This document shows positions 9,420-20,378 of a DNA stretch of 64,000 nt, piece by piece; position 1 is the stretch's first letter, and each line of letters opens with the position of its first letter. The stretch spans positions 104,920,276 to 104,984,275 of the forward strand of contig NC_092048.1 in NCBI RefSeq assembly GCF_003086295.3, written 5' to 3'. A program made the position numbers and the translations under genes. Under the pieces are notes generated by a model, which worked only from the letters and a program-made list of their open reading frames with translations, searched no databases and was not told the DNA's origin. This stretch comes from Arachis hypogaea (lineage: Eukaryota; Streptophyta; Magnoliopsida; Fabales; Fabaceae).

Positions 9420-12400
9420 ATGGACCTAAGCGGAAATGAACAGTCCAGGAGGACTCTGGGGTCATATTCTAACCCCTCTACTGCTTCATATGGGAGTAAT
9501 ATCTGCATACCCTCCATTGGAGTCAGTAGCTTTGAGTTGAATCCTCAGCTCATTATCATGGTGCAGCAAAGTTGCCAGTATTCCGGTCTTCCACAGAAAG
9601 AACCTACAGAGTTTCTTGCACAATTTTTACAAATTGCTGACACAGTACATGATAAAGAAATAGATCAGGATGTCTACAGACTATTACTGTTTCCATTTGC
9701 TGTAAAAGATCAAGCTAAGAGGTGGTTAAATAACCAACCTAAGGCCAGCATAAGGACATGGAAACAGCTGACAGAAAAATTCCTGAATCAATACTTTCCC
9801 CCAAAACGGATGACACAACTAAGGCTGGACATCCAAGGCTTTAAACAAGGAGATAATTAATCTCTTTATGATGCCTGGAAGAGATACAGAGAGATGCTAA
9901 GAAAATGCCCCTCTGAAATATTTTCAGAGTGGGTTCAGTTAGACATCTTCTACTATGGGCTTGCAGAAGGAGCTCAGATGTCTCAAGATTACTCAGCTGG
10001 TGGATCTATCCACATGAGAAAGATAATTGAAGAGGCTCAAGAGCTCATTGATACAGTTGCCAGGAATCAGCATCTGTACCTAAGCAGTGACCCTTCCATG
10101 AAAGAAGAGGTTAAAACAGCAACTGCTGAACTCAGTCCTGTGAAACAAGCTGCTGAATTTAATCAGCAATTGGACTTCCTAACAAAGAAATTAGCCGAAT
10201 TCAAAGATAGACTACAAGAGACAAGGATGGCTAATATACATATGGAAGAACAGTTTAAGCAAACAAAGCAGCAGCTGTCAAGACAAATAACAGAAGAATG
10301 CCAAGCAGTTCAATTAAGAAGTGGGAAAACATTAAATACCCCACCTCAAGGCAGCAACAAGCTAAGGAATGAGCAAACCACCCAAAATTCACCTGAGGAC
10401 AGTAAGAGCCTAGGGAAAAATAATTCTGGCACTAAAACGCCAGAAAATTGGTGGAAGGCTGGCGCTGAACGCCCAGACCATGCCCAAAACTGGCGTTCAA
10501 CGCCAGAAACAAGGCAAAACTGGCGTTCAACGCCAGAAATGGGCAAGGATCTGGCGTTGAACACCCAAACTGGGCAAGATCTGGCGCTGAACGCCCAAAA
10601 TGGGCACAATGCTGGCGTTCAGACGCCAGGAATAGACAAGGAGTTGGCGTCTAACGTCACTCCAATTTCTAACTCTGGCACTCAATTGCCAGTGAGGGAT
10701 CAGACACACACAAATGCTGATAACAAGCCCTCTAAAAAGGCTTCTTCAACCACTTCTGTAGGCAATAAACCTGCAGCAACTACGGTTGAGGAATATAAAG
10801 CCAAGATACCTTATCCTCAAAAACTCCGGAAAGAGGAACAGGATAAGCAATTTGCTCGCTTTGCAGATTATCTCAGGACTCTTGAAATAAAGATTCTATT
10901 TGCAGAAGCACTCGAGCAAATACCTTCTTATGCCAAGTTCATGAAAGAGATCTTGAGTCATTAAAAGGATTGGAGAGAAACAGAAAGAGTTCTCCTCACT
11001 GAAGAATACAGTGCAGTCATTCTGAAGAGCTTTCCTGAAAAGCTTAAAGACCCTGGGAGTTTTCTGATACCATGCATATTAGAAGGTAATTGCACCAAGA
11101 CAGCCTTATGCGATCTTGGGGCAAGCATCAACTTAATACTTGCATCCACTATCAGAAAGCTTGGCTTAACTGACGAAGTTAAACTGACCCGGATATGTCT
11201 CCAACTTGCTGATGGCTCCACTAAATACCCATCAGGCATGATTGAAGACATGATTGTCAGGGTTGGGCCATTCACCTTTCCCACTGACTTTGTTGTGCTG
11301 GAAATGAAGGAGCACAAGAGTGCTACTCTCATTCTAGGAAGACCCTTCCTAGCAACTAGACGATCCCTCATTGACGTCCAACAGGGGGAAATAACCCTGA
11401 GAGTCAATGATGATGAGTTCAAGTTGAACACTGTCAAAGCCATGCAGCATCCAGACACATCAACAGACTGCATGAAAGTTGATCTTATTGACTCTTTGGT
11501 AGAAGAGATCAACATGGCTGATAGTCTCGAATCAGAGTTGGAACATATCTTTAAAGATGTTCAGCCTGATTTGAAGGACTCAAAGGACATGAAAGAGCCT
11601 CTGAAATTTCTTCTGGAAGAGGAAAAACCTCCTAAACCCGAGCTCAAGCCATTACCACCATCCTTGAAATATGCATTTCTGGGAGAAGGTGATACTTTTC
11701 CAGTGATCATAAGCTCTGCTTTAAATTCACAGGAAGAGGAAGCACTTATTCAAGTGCTAAGGACACACAAGACAACTCTTGGGTGGTCCATAGGTGACCT
11801 TAAGGGCATAAGCCCAGCTAGATGCATGCACAAAATCCTATTGGAGGATAATGCCAAACCAGTGGTTCAACCACAGAGGCGGCTAAATCCAGCCATGAAG
11901 GAAGTGGTGCAGAAAGAGGTCACCAAATTACTAGAGGCTGGGATTATTTATCCTATTTCTGATAGCCCCTGGGTGAGCCCTATCCAAGTCGTTCCAAAAA
12001 AGGGAGGCATGACAGTGATTCATAATGAAAAGAATGAACTGGTTCCTACGAGAACAGTTACAGGGTGACGCATGTGTATTGACTACAGAAGACTCAATAC
12101 AGCCACCAGAAAGGATCATTTTCCTTTACCATTCATAGACCAGATGCTAGAAAGACTGGCAGGTCATGATTATTACTGTTTTTTGGATGGCTACTCAGGC
12201 TATAACCAGATTGCAGTAGATCCCCAGTATCAAGAGAAAACGGCAATCACATGTCCATCTGGAGTGTTTGCTTATAGAAGGATGCCATTTGGGTTGTGTA
12301 ATGCGCCTGCAACCTTCCAGAGATGCATGCTCTCTATTTTCTCTGATATGGTGGAAAATTTTCTGGAAGTCTTCATGGATGACTTCTCAGTATATGGAGA

Positions 12401-14528
12401 CTCATTCAGCTCCTGTCTTGATCACCTGAAACTTGTTCTGGAAAGATGCCAAGAGACCAACCTAGTTTTAAACTGGGAAAAATGTCACTTCATGGTGACT
12501 GAGGGGATTGTCCTTGGGCATAAAATCTCAAACAAGGGAATAGAGGTAGATCAAGCAAAAATAGAGGTAATTGAAAAATTACCACCACCTGCCAATGTTA
12601 AGGCAATCAGAAGCTTTCTGGGGCATGCAGGATTCTATAGGAAGTTTATAAAGGATTTTTCAAAAATCGCAAAACCTCTAAGCAATCTGCTAGCTGCTGA
12701 CACGCCATTTGTGTTTGACACAGAGTGCCTGCAGGCGTTTGAAACGCTGAAAGCTAAGCTGGTCACAACACCAGTCATTTCTGCACCAGACTGGACGTTA
12801 CCATTTGAGCTAATGTGTGATGCCAGTGATCACGCCATTGGTGCAGTGTTGGGACAGAGGCATGATAAGCTTCTGCATGTCATTTATTACGCCAGTCGCG
12901 TTCTAAATGATGCCCAGAAAAATTACACAACCACAGAAAAAGAATTACTTGCAGTGGTTTACGCTATTGACAAGTTCAGATCATACTTAGTAGGATCAAA
13001 AGTGATTGTGTATACTGATCATGCTACTCTTAAATATCTACTCACAAAGCAGGATTCAAAACCCAGGCTCATCAGATGGGTGTTGCTTCTGCAAGAGTTT
13101 GATATAGAAATAAGAGACAGAAAAGGGACAGAGAACCAAGTGGCTGATCATCTGTCCCGGATAGAGCCAGTAGAAGGGACGCCCCTCCCCTCTCTTGAGA
13201 TCTCTGAGACTTTTCCGGATGAATATTTATTTGCCATTCAGGAAACACCATGGTTTGCCGATATTACAAACTATAAAGCTACAAGGTTCATACCCAAGGA
13301 GTACAACAGGATACAAAAGAAGAAATTAATTACTGATGCAAAGTACTACTTGTAGGATGAACCTTATCTCTTTAAGAGATGTGGAGACGGAATAATCCGT
13401 AGGTATGTGCCTAGAGAAGAAGCACAGAGGATCCTGTGGCATTGCCATGGATCTCAATATGGAGGCCATTTCGGAGGTGAGCGAACAGCCACCAAGGTCC
13501 TCCAATGTGGCTTCTATTGGCCCACACTCTATAAAGATTCCCGAGAGTTTGTACGTAACTGTGACAATTGCCAAAGAGCTGGTAATCTGCCTCATGGTTA
13601 CGCCATGCCTCAACAAGGAATCTTGGAAATTGAGTTGTTTGACGTATGGGGAATTGACTTCATGGGACCTTTCCCACCATCATACTCAAACACTTATATT
13701 CTGGGGGCAGTTGACTATGTATCAAAATGGGTTGAAGCCATTGCCACACCCACCAATGATACTAAGACAATGCTGAAGTTCCTCCAGAAACATATCTTTA
13801 GAAGGTTTGGTGTCCCTAGAGTACTAATCAGTGATGGGGGCACTCACTTCTGCAATAAACAGCTTTACTCTGCCATGGTTCGGTATGGAATTCGCCACAA
13901 GGTAGCTACTCCATATCATCCACAAACTAATGGGCAAGCTGAAGTCTCTAACAGAGAATTAAAGAGAATCCTAGAACGAACAGTAAATACCCGTAGAAAG
14001 GATTGGGCACGGAGCTTGGATGATACTCTGTGGGCTTACAGAACAGCATTCAAGACCCCTATAGGGACCTCTCCATACCAACTCGTGTATGGTAAGGCAT
14101 GTCACCTGCCCGTGGAACTGGAACATAAGGCCTACTGGGCAACCAGATTCCTAAACTTTGATGCCAAATTAGCAGGAGAAAAACGATTGCTCCAGCTGAA
14201 TGAGCTAGAGGTATTCAGATTCACAGCTTTCGAAAATGCCAAGCTTTATAAAGAGAAATAAAAAAAGTGGCATGACAGAAAGTTGTCATCTAGAATCTTT
14301 GAACCAGGACAGAAGGTTCTGTTGTTTAACTCTAGACTCAGGCTGTTCCCCGGGAAACTGAAATCCCGGTGGAGGGGACCATACGTGATTACAAGTGTAT
14401 CACCATATGGTTATGTGGAGCTTCAAGATATTGATTCTGATAAGAAGTTCATTGTCAATGGACAGAGAATCAAGCACTATCTTGAAGGCAACATTGAGCA
14501 AGAATGCTCAAGGCTGAAGCTAAATTAA
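9420..14528 (+). pseudogene. Gag-pol polyprotein of element B, broken by five stop codons
   Basis: One frame of about 1700 codons encodes, in order: gag (FELNPQLI, LLLFPFAVKDQAKRW), a repeat-rich linker (10437-10690), aspartic protease (DLGAS, Asp at 11112), reverse transcriptase (CIDYRRLN at about 12072, FMDD at 12372-12383), RNase H (CDASDHA at about 12816, [12 protein letters not shown]), integrase zinc motif (about 13437-13580), integrase catalytic acids (GAC 13656, GAT 13833, GAA 13941) and the integrase C-terminal PGQKV..IKHY segment. It should have made the particle, copied RNA to cDNA and inserted it. In-frame stops lie at 9858, 10962, 12066, 13353 and 14259, yet I see no frameshift, since all open segments stay in the same frame. 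The ATG at 9420 matches that of element I. Confidence 0.93.
10437..10690 (+). repeat. In-frame palindromic repeats inside gag of element B
   Basis: About nine units of the type CTGGCGTTCAACGCCAG, or looser forms, 25-35 bases apart between gag and protease. In frame they translate to repeated WRSTPE and LALNAQ peptides. The same nucleotide units recur outside coding sequence at 14755-14960 and in the LTR. Confidence 0.9.
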
Positions 14529-14754
14529 AAGCTCAGCAAAGTCCAGCTAAAGACAATAAAGAAGCGCTTGCTGGGAGGCAACCCAGCCATGGGGCAACAA
14601 TCCTCTAAGCATTTTGCCCTATTTTTATTTTTATTTTTATTTGTTTATATAAAGTTCACTGACACTAAGGTGAGAAATCATTTACAGAAGACCTCGGCAC
14701 ACAAAATAGAGAAAAAGAGCTTACTGGCAAGAAAACGCTAGTAAAAGTGTATTT

Positions 14755-14960
14755 TGGGCGTTCAACGCCCAAAATGGGCATCCACTGGGCGTTGAACGCC
14801 AGTAATGGTAGCAATCTGGGCGTTCAACGCCAGAAATGGGCACCCACTGGGCGTTGAACGCCAGTAATGGCAGCAGCTTGGCGTTGAACACCCAGGAGAG
14901 CAGCAATTGGGCGCTGAACGCCCAAAACAGGCAGTGTTTGGGCGTTCAAACGCCAGGATG
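14755..14960. repeat. GGCGTT/AACGCC palindrome array downstream of pol (element B)
   Basis: Seven or eight units such as GGGCGTTCAACGCC and GGCGTTGAACGCC at spacings of about 25-35 bases. The spacer pattern (AAATGGGCA, AATGGCAGCA) resembles that of the gag array. The matching place in element G is 56389-56700. Confidence 0.92.
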
Positions 14961-15456
14961 GCAGGGAGGAGACAAAACTCATTTTTATTCAAAATTTTTC
15001 ATTCCAACCTTGATTTTCTTACTTCAATTCATGATTTCTTACATGAACATGTTAAGAACCCTGATTTCTAAATTCCATAATTTCTAAAAACCCTACCACT
15101 AAAAATATCAAATGTATTTTAATCCATAAGCACCAGGCATCTTTGCAAATTCAATCCTTTTCAAAATTTTTTTTTTTACAAATCTATCTTTTTCAACTCA
15201 TCAAGATCTTTTTCAAAACCTCTACTTTATCTTTTTTCAAAAATTAAATCTATCTTTCTCAAAAATCTTTCATATCTTCTCAATTTTAAACTATATCTTC
15301 TATCTTATTTTTTCCAAATAAATCTTTTTATCATATCTTTATCTTTTTTTTTTTCGAAAACCCACCCTCCCCCCCTTATAAATTTGAGTTCGGCCTCCCT
15401 CCTCTCCTATCAACAATTGCACCTAGCTCTCCTTCTATCCCTCTCCTTTCTTTTCT

Positions 15457-15493
15457 TTTGCTTGAGGACAAGCAAACCTCTAAGTTTGGTGTG
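15457..15493 (+). promoter_or_regulatory. Stem-loop plus TAAGTTTGGTGT module before third ORF (B)
   Basis: Stem TTTGCTTG (15457-15464), loop AGGA, stem CAAGCAAA (15469-15476), then CTAAGTTTGGTGTG (15480-15493), 22 bases before the ORF start at 15516. Counterparts lie in G (55871-55906) and H (48889-48924). Function is unknown; it could be a splice, translation or packaging signal. Confidence 0.8.
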
Positions 15494-15515
15494 TTTATCC
15501 GCGATCACTAAGATC

Positions 15516-16640
15516 ATGACCCCCAAAGGAAAACAACCCACTCCAAGAGGCAAGAAAGAGAGCATTCCAAAACCACTTTGGAATCAAGGGAAGTTCTTAT
15601 CTAAAGAACATTCGGACCATTATAACAAAATAATGGGTCTGAGATCAGTGATCCCGGAAGTTAGATTCGATCTGAAAGAAGATGAATATCCGGAGATCCA
15701 GGAGCAAATTCGAATCAGGAACTGGGAAGTCCTAGCTAATCCTGAAACGAAGGTGGGAAGGAATATGATCCAGGAGTTCTATGCTAATATGTGGCAGACT
15801 GACAAGCAAAAACTATCTGGAACTGCCTTCTATGAATATCGGACCATGGTCAGAGGAAAGATTGTTCATACCACCCCTGACAAGATCAGAGAGATCTTAA
15901 AGCTACCTCAGCTGAAAGATGATCCAGATTCCTTCAACAGGAGAATGATGAGAACAGACAAGGGCCTGGATAAGATTCTAGAGGACATATGTATCCCTGA
16001 AGCCAGATGGACCACCAACACAAAGGGTGTCCCAAATCAACTCAAGAGAGAAGATCTCAAACCAGTCGCCAGAGGATGGCTGGACTTCATTGGGCATTCT
16101 CTGTTGCCTACCAGCAACCGTTCTGAAGTCACAGTTAAAAGAGCAGTGATGATCCATTGCATCATGATGGGAAAAGAAGTGGAAGTTCATCAGCTGATCT
16201 CAACTGAACTCTACAAAATTGCTAATAAAAATTCTAAAGAAGCCAGGTTGGCTTACCCAAGTGTGATATCGCTGCTCTGCAAGGATGCTGGAGTAAGGAT
16301 GGGAATAACTGAGTACATCTCAGTTGAGAAGCCAATCACCAAAGCATCAATGGAAAAACAACAAGCGCAGGAGGATCCCACCAAGAAGAAAACGCAGGAA
16401 TTCCTTCCAGAAATCCCTCAATCTGAATATTGGGAGTATCTTGAGACGTCCATCACCAAGATACGGGAAGCTATAGAGCAAATAATAAAAGAACAGAAGG
16501 AACACAGTCAAATTCTTACCTATATGTTTAAAGAACAAGAGGAGCAAGGGCGTGACTTAAAGGACTTGAAGCGCCAGAAGTTATCTCTTGCAGGACCGAG
16601 CACCCCAAGGATCAGAGGAACCCCTGTTCCCCCAGAATAA
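15516..16640 (+). CDS. Third ORF of Athila-like element B (plant-transposon-protein type)
   Basis: Open frame of 374 codons. I prefer the ATG at 15516 (MTPKGKQPTPRGKK): the frame runs open further upstream but without an ATG in the extension, and G and H start at the matching ATG. The N terminus is basic. The middle part holds QEFYANM, VRGK, HSLLPTSN and the run from KRAVMIHCIM to LYKIANK, a pattern seen in plant retroelement ORFs filed as putative plant transposon protein. The last 70 residues (from about SITKIREAIEQ) are charged and likely coiled coil. No membrane segment or signal peptide is seen after the chosen start, so the classical envelope label for Athila third ORFs is not supported. 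The frame is intact although gag-pol in the same element is broken. Function unknown. Confidence 0.82.
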   Translation: MTPKGKQPTPRGKKESIPKPLWNQGKFLSKEHSDHYNKIMGLRSVIPEVRFDLKEDEYPEIQEQIRIRNWEVLANPETKVGRNMIQEFYANMWQTDKQKLSGTAFYEYRTMVRGKIVHTTPDKIREILKLPQLKDDPDSFNRRMMRTDKGLDKILEDICIPEARWTTNTKGVPNQLKREDLKPVARGWLDFIGHSLLPTSNRSEVTVKRAVMIHCIMMGKEVEVHQLISTELYKIANKNSKEARLAYPSVISLLCKDAGVRMGITEYISVEKPITKASMEKQQAQEDPTKKKTQEFLPEIPQSEYWEYLETSITKIREAIEQIIKEQKEHSQILTYMFKEQEEQGRDLKDLKRQKLSLAGPSTPRIRGTPVPPE

Positions 16641-17685
16641 AGGTTGTTAAATTCCAATTTCTGCTTTAAATCTGTGATAGTGTCATTAGAAAAGTTCACC
16701 TTAGGAGTCATATAGTAGTAATTAGTATCTATTTTGATCTTATCTCCAATTAAGCTATAGTTTATTTTTCTCATCATTAGCAAACATGAATAAAATAGTA
16801 GATCTTTTGAATAAGAGGAAATAAAATTTCGAGTTTTAATAAGAGAAATTCTAATTAGTTACATGTGGTGGCAATACTTTCTGTCTTCTGAATGAATGCT
16901 TGAACAGTGCATATGTCTTTTGAATTTGTTGCTTACGACTGTTAAATATGTTGGCTCTTGAAAGAATGATGAACATGAGACATGTTATTGATAATCTGAA
17001 AAATCATAAAAATGATTCTTGAAGCAAGAAAAAGTAGCACAAAAAAAAAAGCCAATAGCCCTTAAAAAACCAAAAGGCAAGGGTAATAAAAAGGATCCCA
17101 AGGCTTTGAGCATCAGTGGATAGGAGGGCCTAAGGGAATAAAATCCTGGCCTAAGCGGCTAAACCAAGCTGTCCCTAACCATGTGCTTGTGGCGTGAAGG
17201 TGTCAAGTGAAAACTTGAGACTGAGCGGTTAAAGTCAAGGTCCAAAGCAGAAAGAAGAGTGTGCTTAAGAACTCTGGACACCTTTAATTGGGGACTTTAG
17301 CAAAGCTGAGTCACAATCCAAAGGGTTCACCCAATTATGTGTCTGTGGCATTTATGTATCCAGGGGTAATACTGGAAAACAAAGTGCTTAGGGCCACGGC
17401 CAAGACTCATGAAATAGCTGTGTTCAAGAATCATCATACTGAAATAGGAGAATCAATAACATTATCTTAATTCTAAGTTCTTATAGATGCCAATCACTCT
17501 GAGCTTCAATGGATAAAGTGAGATGCCAAAACTGTTCGGAAGCAAAAAGCTGCTAGTCCCGCTCAACTAATTAGAATCTGAGCTTCACTCAAAAACTCTG
17601 AGATATTATTACTTCTCAACCCATTAGTCTTCTATTTTATTTGTCTAGTTGCTTGAGGACAAGCAACAGTTTAAGTTTGGTGTTG
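16641..17685 (+). other. Conserved 3' non-coding block of element B
   Basis: No gene is supported. The part 17085-17470 (GGCCTAAGCGGCTAAACCAA through CTTAGGGCCACGGCCAAG) is closely matched by the reverse complement of 44100-44430 in G and 47460-47790 in H. Near 17040 is a short A run; at 17648-17684 lies the stem-loop module next to the 3' LTR. Confidence 0.82.
17648..17685 (+). promoter_or_regulatory. Stem-loop plus TAAGTTTGGTGTTG module before 3' LTR (B)
   Basis: Stem GTTGCTTG (17648-17655), loop AGGA, stem CAAGCAAC (17660-17667), then TTTAAGTTTGGTGTTG running directly into the LTR start TGATGAG at 17686. This is where a polypurine tract should be, yet the sequence is only T/G/A-rich. G (43864-43901), H (47223-47260) and A (1150-1186) have the same arrangement. 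Confidence 0.82.
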
Positions 17686-19228
17686 TGATGAGCGGATATT
17701 TTATACGCTTTTTGGGGTTAATTTCATATAATTTTTAGTATGTTTTAGTTAGTTTTTAGTTTATTTTCATTAGTTTTTAGAAAAAATTAATATTTCTGGA
17801 CTTTACTATGAGTTGTGTGTTTTTCTGTAATTTCAGGTATTTTTCTGGCTGAAATTGAAGGAGCTGAGCAAAAATCTGATTCAAGCTGAAAAAGGACTGA
17901 TGATGCTGTTGGATTCTGACCTCCCTGCACTCAAAGTGGATTTTCTGGAGCTACAGAACTCGAAATGGCGTGCTTCCAATTGCGTTGGAAAGTAGACATC
18001 TAGGGCTTTCCAGAAATATATAATAGTCCATACTTTGCTCAAGTATAGACGACGTAAACTGGCGTTCAACGCCAGTTCTCTGCCCAATTCTGGCGTTCAG
18101 CGCCAGAAAAGGATTAAAAGTTGGAGTTCAACGCCAGAAATGAATCCAAACCTGGCGTTGAACGCCCAAAATGGCCTTATGCACGTGAATTGCTTAAGTC
18201 TCAGCCCCAGCACACACCAAGTGGGCCCCAGAAGTGGATCTCTGCACCATCCGTCATAGTCTACTCACTTTTTGTAAACCTAGGCTACTAGTTTAGTATT
18301 TAAACAACTTTTAGAGACTTATTTTGTATCTCATAACATTTTTTAGATCTGAACTTTGTACTCTTTGATGGCATGAGTCTCTAACCTCCATTGTTGGGGG
18401 TGAGGAGCTCTGCTGTGTCTCGATGAATTAATGCAAGTATTTCTGTTTTCCATTCAAACACGCTTGTTCCTACCTAAGATGTTCATTCGCGATTAACTGT
18501 GATGAAGGTGATGATCCGTGACACTCATCACCTTTCTCAACCCATGAACGTGTGCCTGACAACCACCTCCGTTCTATATCCGATTGAATGAGTATCTCTT
18601 AGATCTCTTAATTAGAATCTTCGTGGTATAAGCTAGAACTGATGGCAGCATTCATGAGAATCCGGAAAGTCTAAACCTTGTCTGTGGTATTCCGAGTAGG
18701 ATTCAATGATCGAATAACTGTGACGATCTTCAAACTCGCGAGTGCTGGGCGTTAGTGACAGACGCAAAAGGATGAAGAATTCTATTCCAGTATGATCGAG
18801 AACCGACAGATGATTAGCCGTGCTGTGACAGAGCATGTGAGCATATTCTTCACTGAGATGATGGGATGTAGCCATTGACGACGGTGATCCCCTACATACA
18901 GCTTGCCATGGGAGGACGTGCATGCGTGAATCAGAAGACAGAGGAAAGCAGAGATTCAGAAGACAAAGCATCTCCAAAACTCTAACATATTCTCCATTAC
19001 CGCATAACAAGTAACCTTTAATTTATGCTCTCTTGGTTATTTGTGATTCAACTGATAAACATAACTGACTTCCTGACTAAGATTTACAAGATAACCATAG
19101 ATTGCTTCAAACCAACAATCTCCGTGGGATTCGACCCTTACTCACGTAAGGTATTACTTGGACGACCCAGTGCACTTGCTGGTAAGTGGTACCAGTTGTG
19201 AAAAGTGTGATTCACAATTCATGCACCA
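17686..19228 (+). repeat. Element B 3' LTR (1543 bp)
   Basis: Starts TGATGAGCGGATATTTTATA and ends ATGCACCA. It matches the 5' remnant at 8204-8678 and is clearly related to the LTRs of G, H and I. It carries palindromes at 18056-18175; further on come a TATA-like TAGTATTTAAAC (about 18292) and the segment GGGGGTGAGGAGCTCTGCTG shared by all LTRs of the group. Confidence 0.94.
18056..18175. repeat. GGCGTT/AACGCC palindromes in element B 3' LTR
   Basis: Four units: CTGGCGTTCAACGCCAG (18059-18075), TCTGGCGTTCAGCGCCAGA, a decayed GGAGTTCAACGCCAG, and CTGGCGTTGAACGCCC. They lie upstream of the presumed promoter. Confidence 0.92.
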
Positions 19229-20378
19229 GTTAGTTAACCCAAGTTGCCGGGTGATGAAGCATCCCTTTAGAACCTAGTTGTCCAAACTTATCTTTGTACA
19301 AGAACATCACAGGCATATATCGAAATCTCAAGCCATTGGTGCCCAGCCTTGTTTATTTCTTTTTTTTTGTTTCTTTCTCTTGCATTTTCTTTCTTTTGTT
19401 ATGGACCTCTTTCATTTGTCAAGTCTCATGGAATGTAACTCAAGTTCATATCTCAAAGTTATGCCACACTTTAGCCTTATTCATAAATCAACTACTGAAC
19501 TAGCACATACCACCACATAACTTTATTCTGTCTCATATCAAGCCAGACCTTTACTCTTTCTTCTGTTTTATAATAATTTTTCTTTTATTCAAGCAAAAGG
19601 GACAAAGCATACATTCAAGCAGGATGAAAATGAAATAAACACTTAGATTAGCACACTTAATTGACAATTAAAAAGACAGTAAACAAACAAATTGTAGACA
19701 AGTTAAACTGATCAACAAGGGTACACTTAGACTTCCAACTAAAGTACTTCAAATCAGAGGAAATTAAGTAACAATACAACCTCTTAGTGATGTCCTTTAA
19801 TTTTTCCTTTGTCCTTGTCATCCATAACTTGTGTATCCTTCTTTGTGTCTTTGGATGATGCATAGTTTTTCCAAGAGATTGATTGAATTCCTGCAAGGTT
19901 ATTGGAAGTTGCTTGTTCCCCAAGCACTTGAAAGATGATTAGTATGTATGAATGGTTGTAGGCTTTTGAACTTATTTTGGTGTCTGAACACCAAACTTAG
20001 TTCCTTGCCACTGTCTGTTATGCATCCGATTAATCATATACATGAAACCTTGTAATTTTATTAAAGAAAACAAACTATAAACTAGAAAGCAAACAATGGT
20101 TAAGTAGTTTTCCTGATTGTTTGGAGCCAGTGACCATTTATGCAGAGGGTTGGAATGTGTTTTTAATGAATTTTTTTTTGGTGGAACACCAAACTTAGCA
20201 TCCTACATTCACCCTTGAATTACTTTGGTGTGTAACACCAAATTTAGCTCCTTGCAATACAAATAAACCTACTTAACTTTCTTATTGAAATAGTAAAGGA
20301 AAAGAGAGTTACCTCTGGTTGGGTTGCCTCCCAACAAGCACTCGTTTAGTGTCATTAGCTTGACATCTTGTCCTTTGA
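19229..20378 (-). other. Element C 3' non-coding region (partial)
   Basis: No gene is seen. It is similar to 1627-3016 in element A (GTTAGTTAACCCAAGTT, CACAGGCAT, CCATTGGTGCCCAGC) and has ACACCAAACTTAG-type motifs near 19988, 20186 and 20236, plus the TTGGGTTGCCTCCCA sequence just after the gag stop (about 20320). Confidence 0.8.

Larger units (their letters stand above)
14529..15515 (+). other. Element B region between pol and third ORF
   Basis: No gene is supported before the third ORF. It holds GGGAGGCAACCCA just after pol, a palindrome array (14755-14960), a pyrimidine-rich AT-rich part, a TATA-like CTTATAAATTTG (15375-15386) and a long pyrimidine tract (about 15395-15460) ending at the stem-loop 15457-15476. 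Confidence 0.75.
8204..19228 (+). mobile_element. Element B: Athila-like Ty3/gypsy retrotransposon with third ORF
   Basis: Plus-strand element: 5' LTR remnant, tRNA-Asp primer site, leader, gag-pol (9420-14528), palindrome array, third ORF (15516-16640), conserved 3' non-coding block, 3' LTR. The 5' LTR is split by element A, with its left part outside the window. B itself interrupts the 3' region of element C, whose sequence resumes at 19229. The expected 5-bp target duplication on the right would be GTTAG (19229-19233). Over the 475 shared LTR bases I count about 10 differences (around 2%), so B is older than A. Confidence 0.93.

Noticed and set aside
15384..15515. Longer start of the B third ORF with a hydrophobic leader (a possible signal peptide)
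   Set aside because: The extension begins at a TTG, spans the pyrimidine tract and the stem-loop module, and G and H share the later ATG. A hydrophobic stretch there is a result of the T/C-rich tract.
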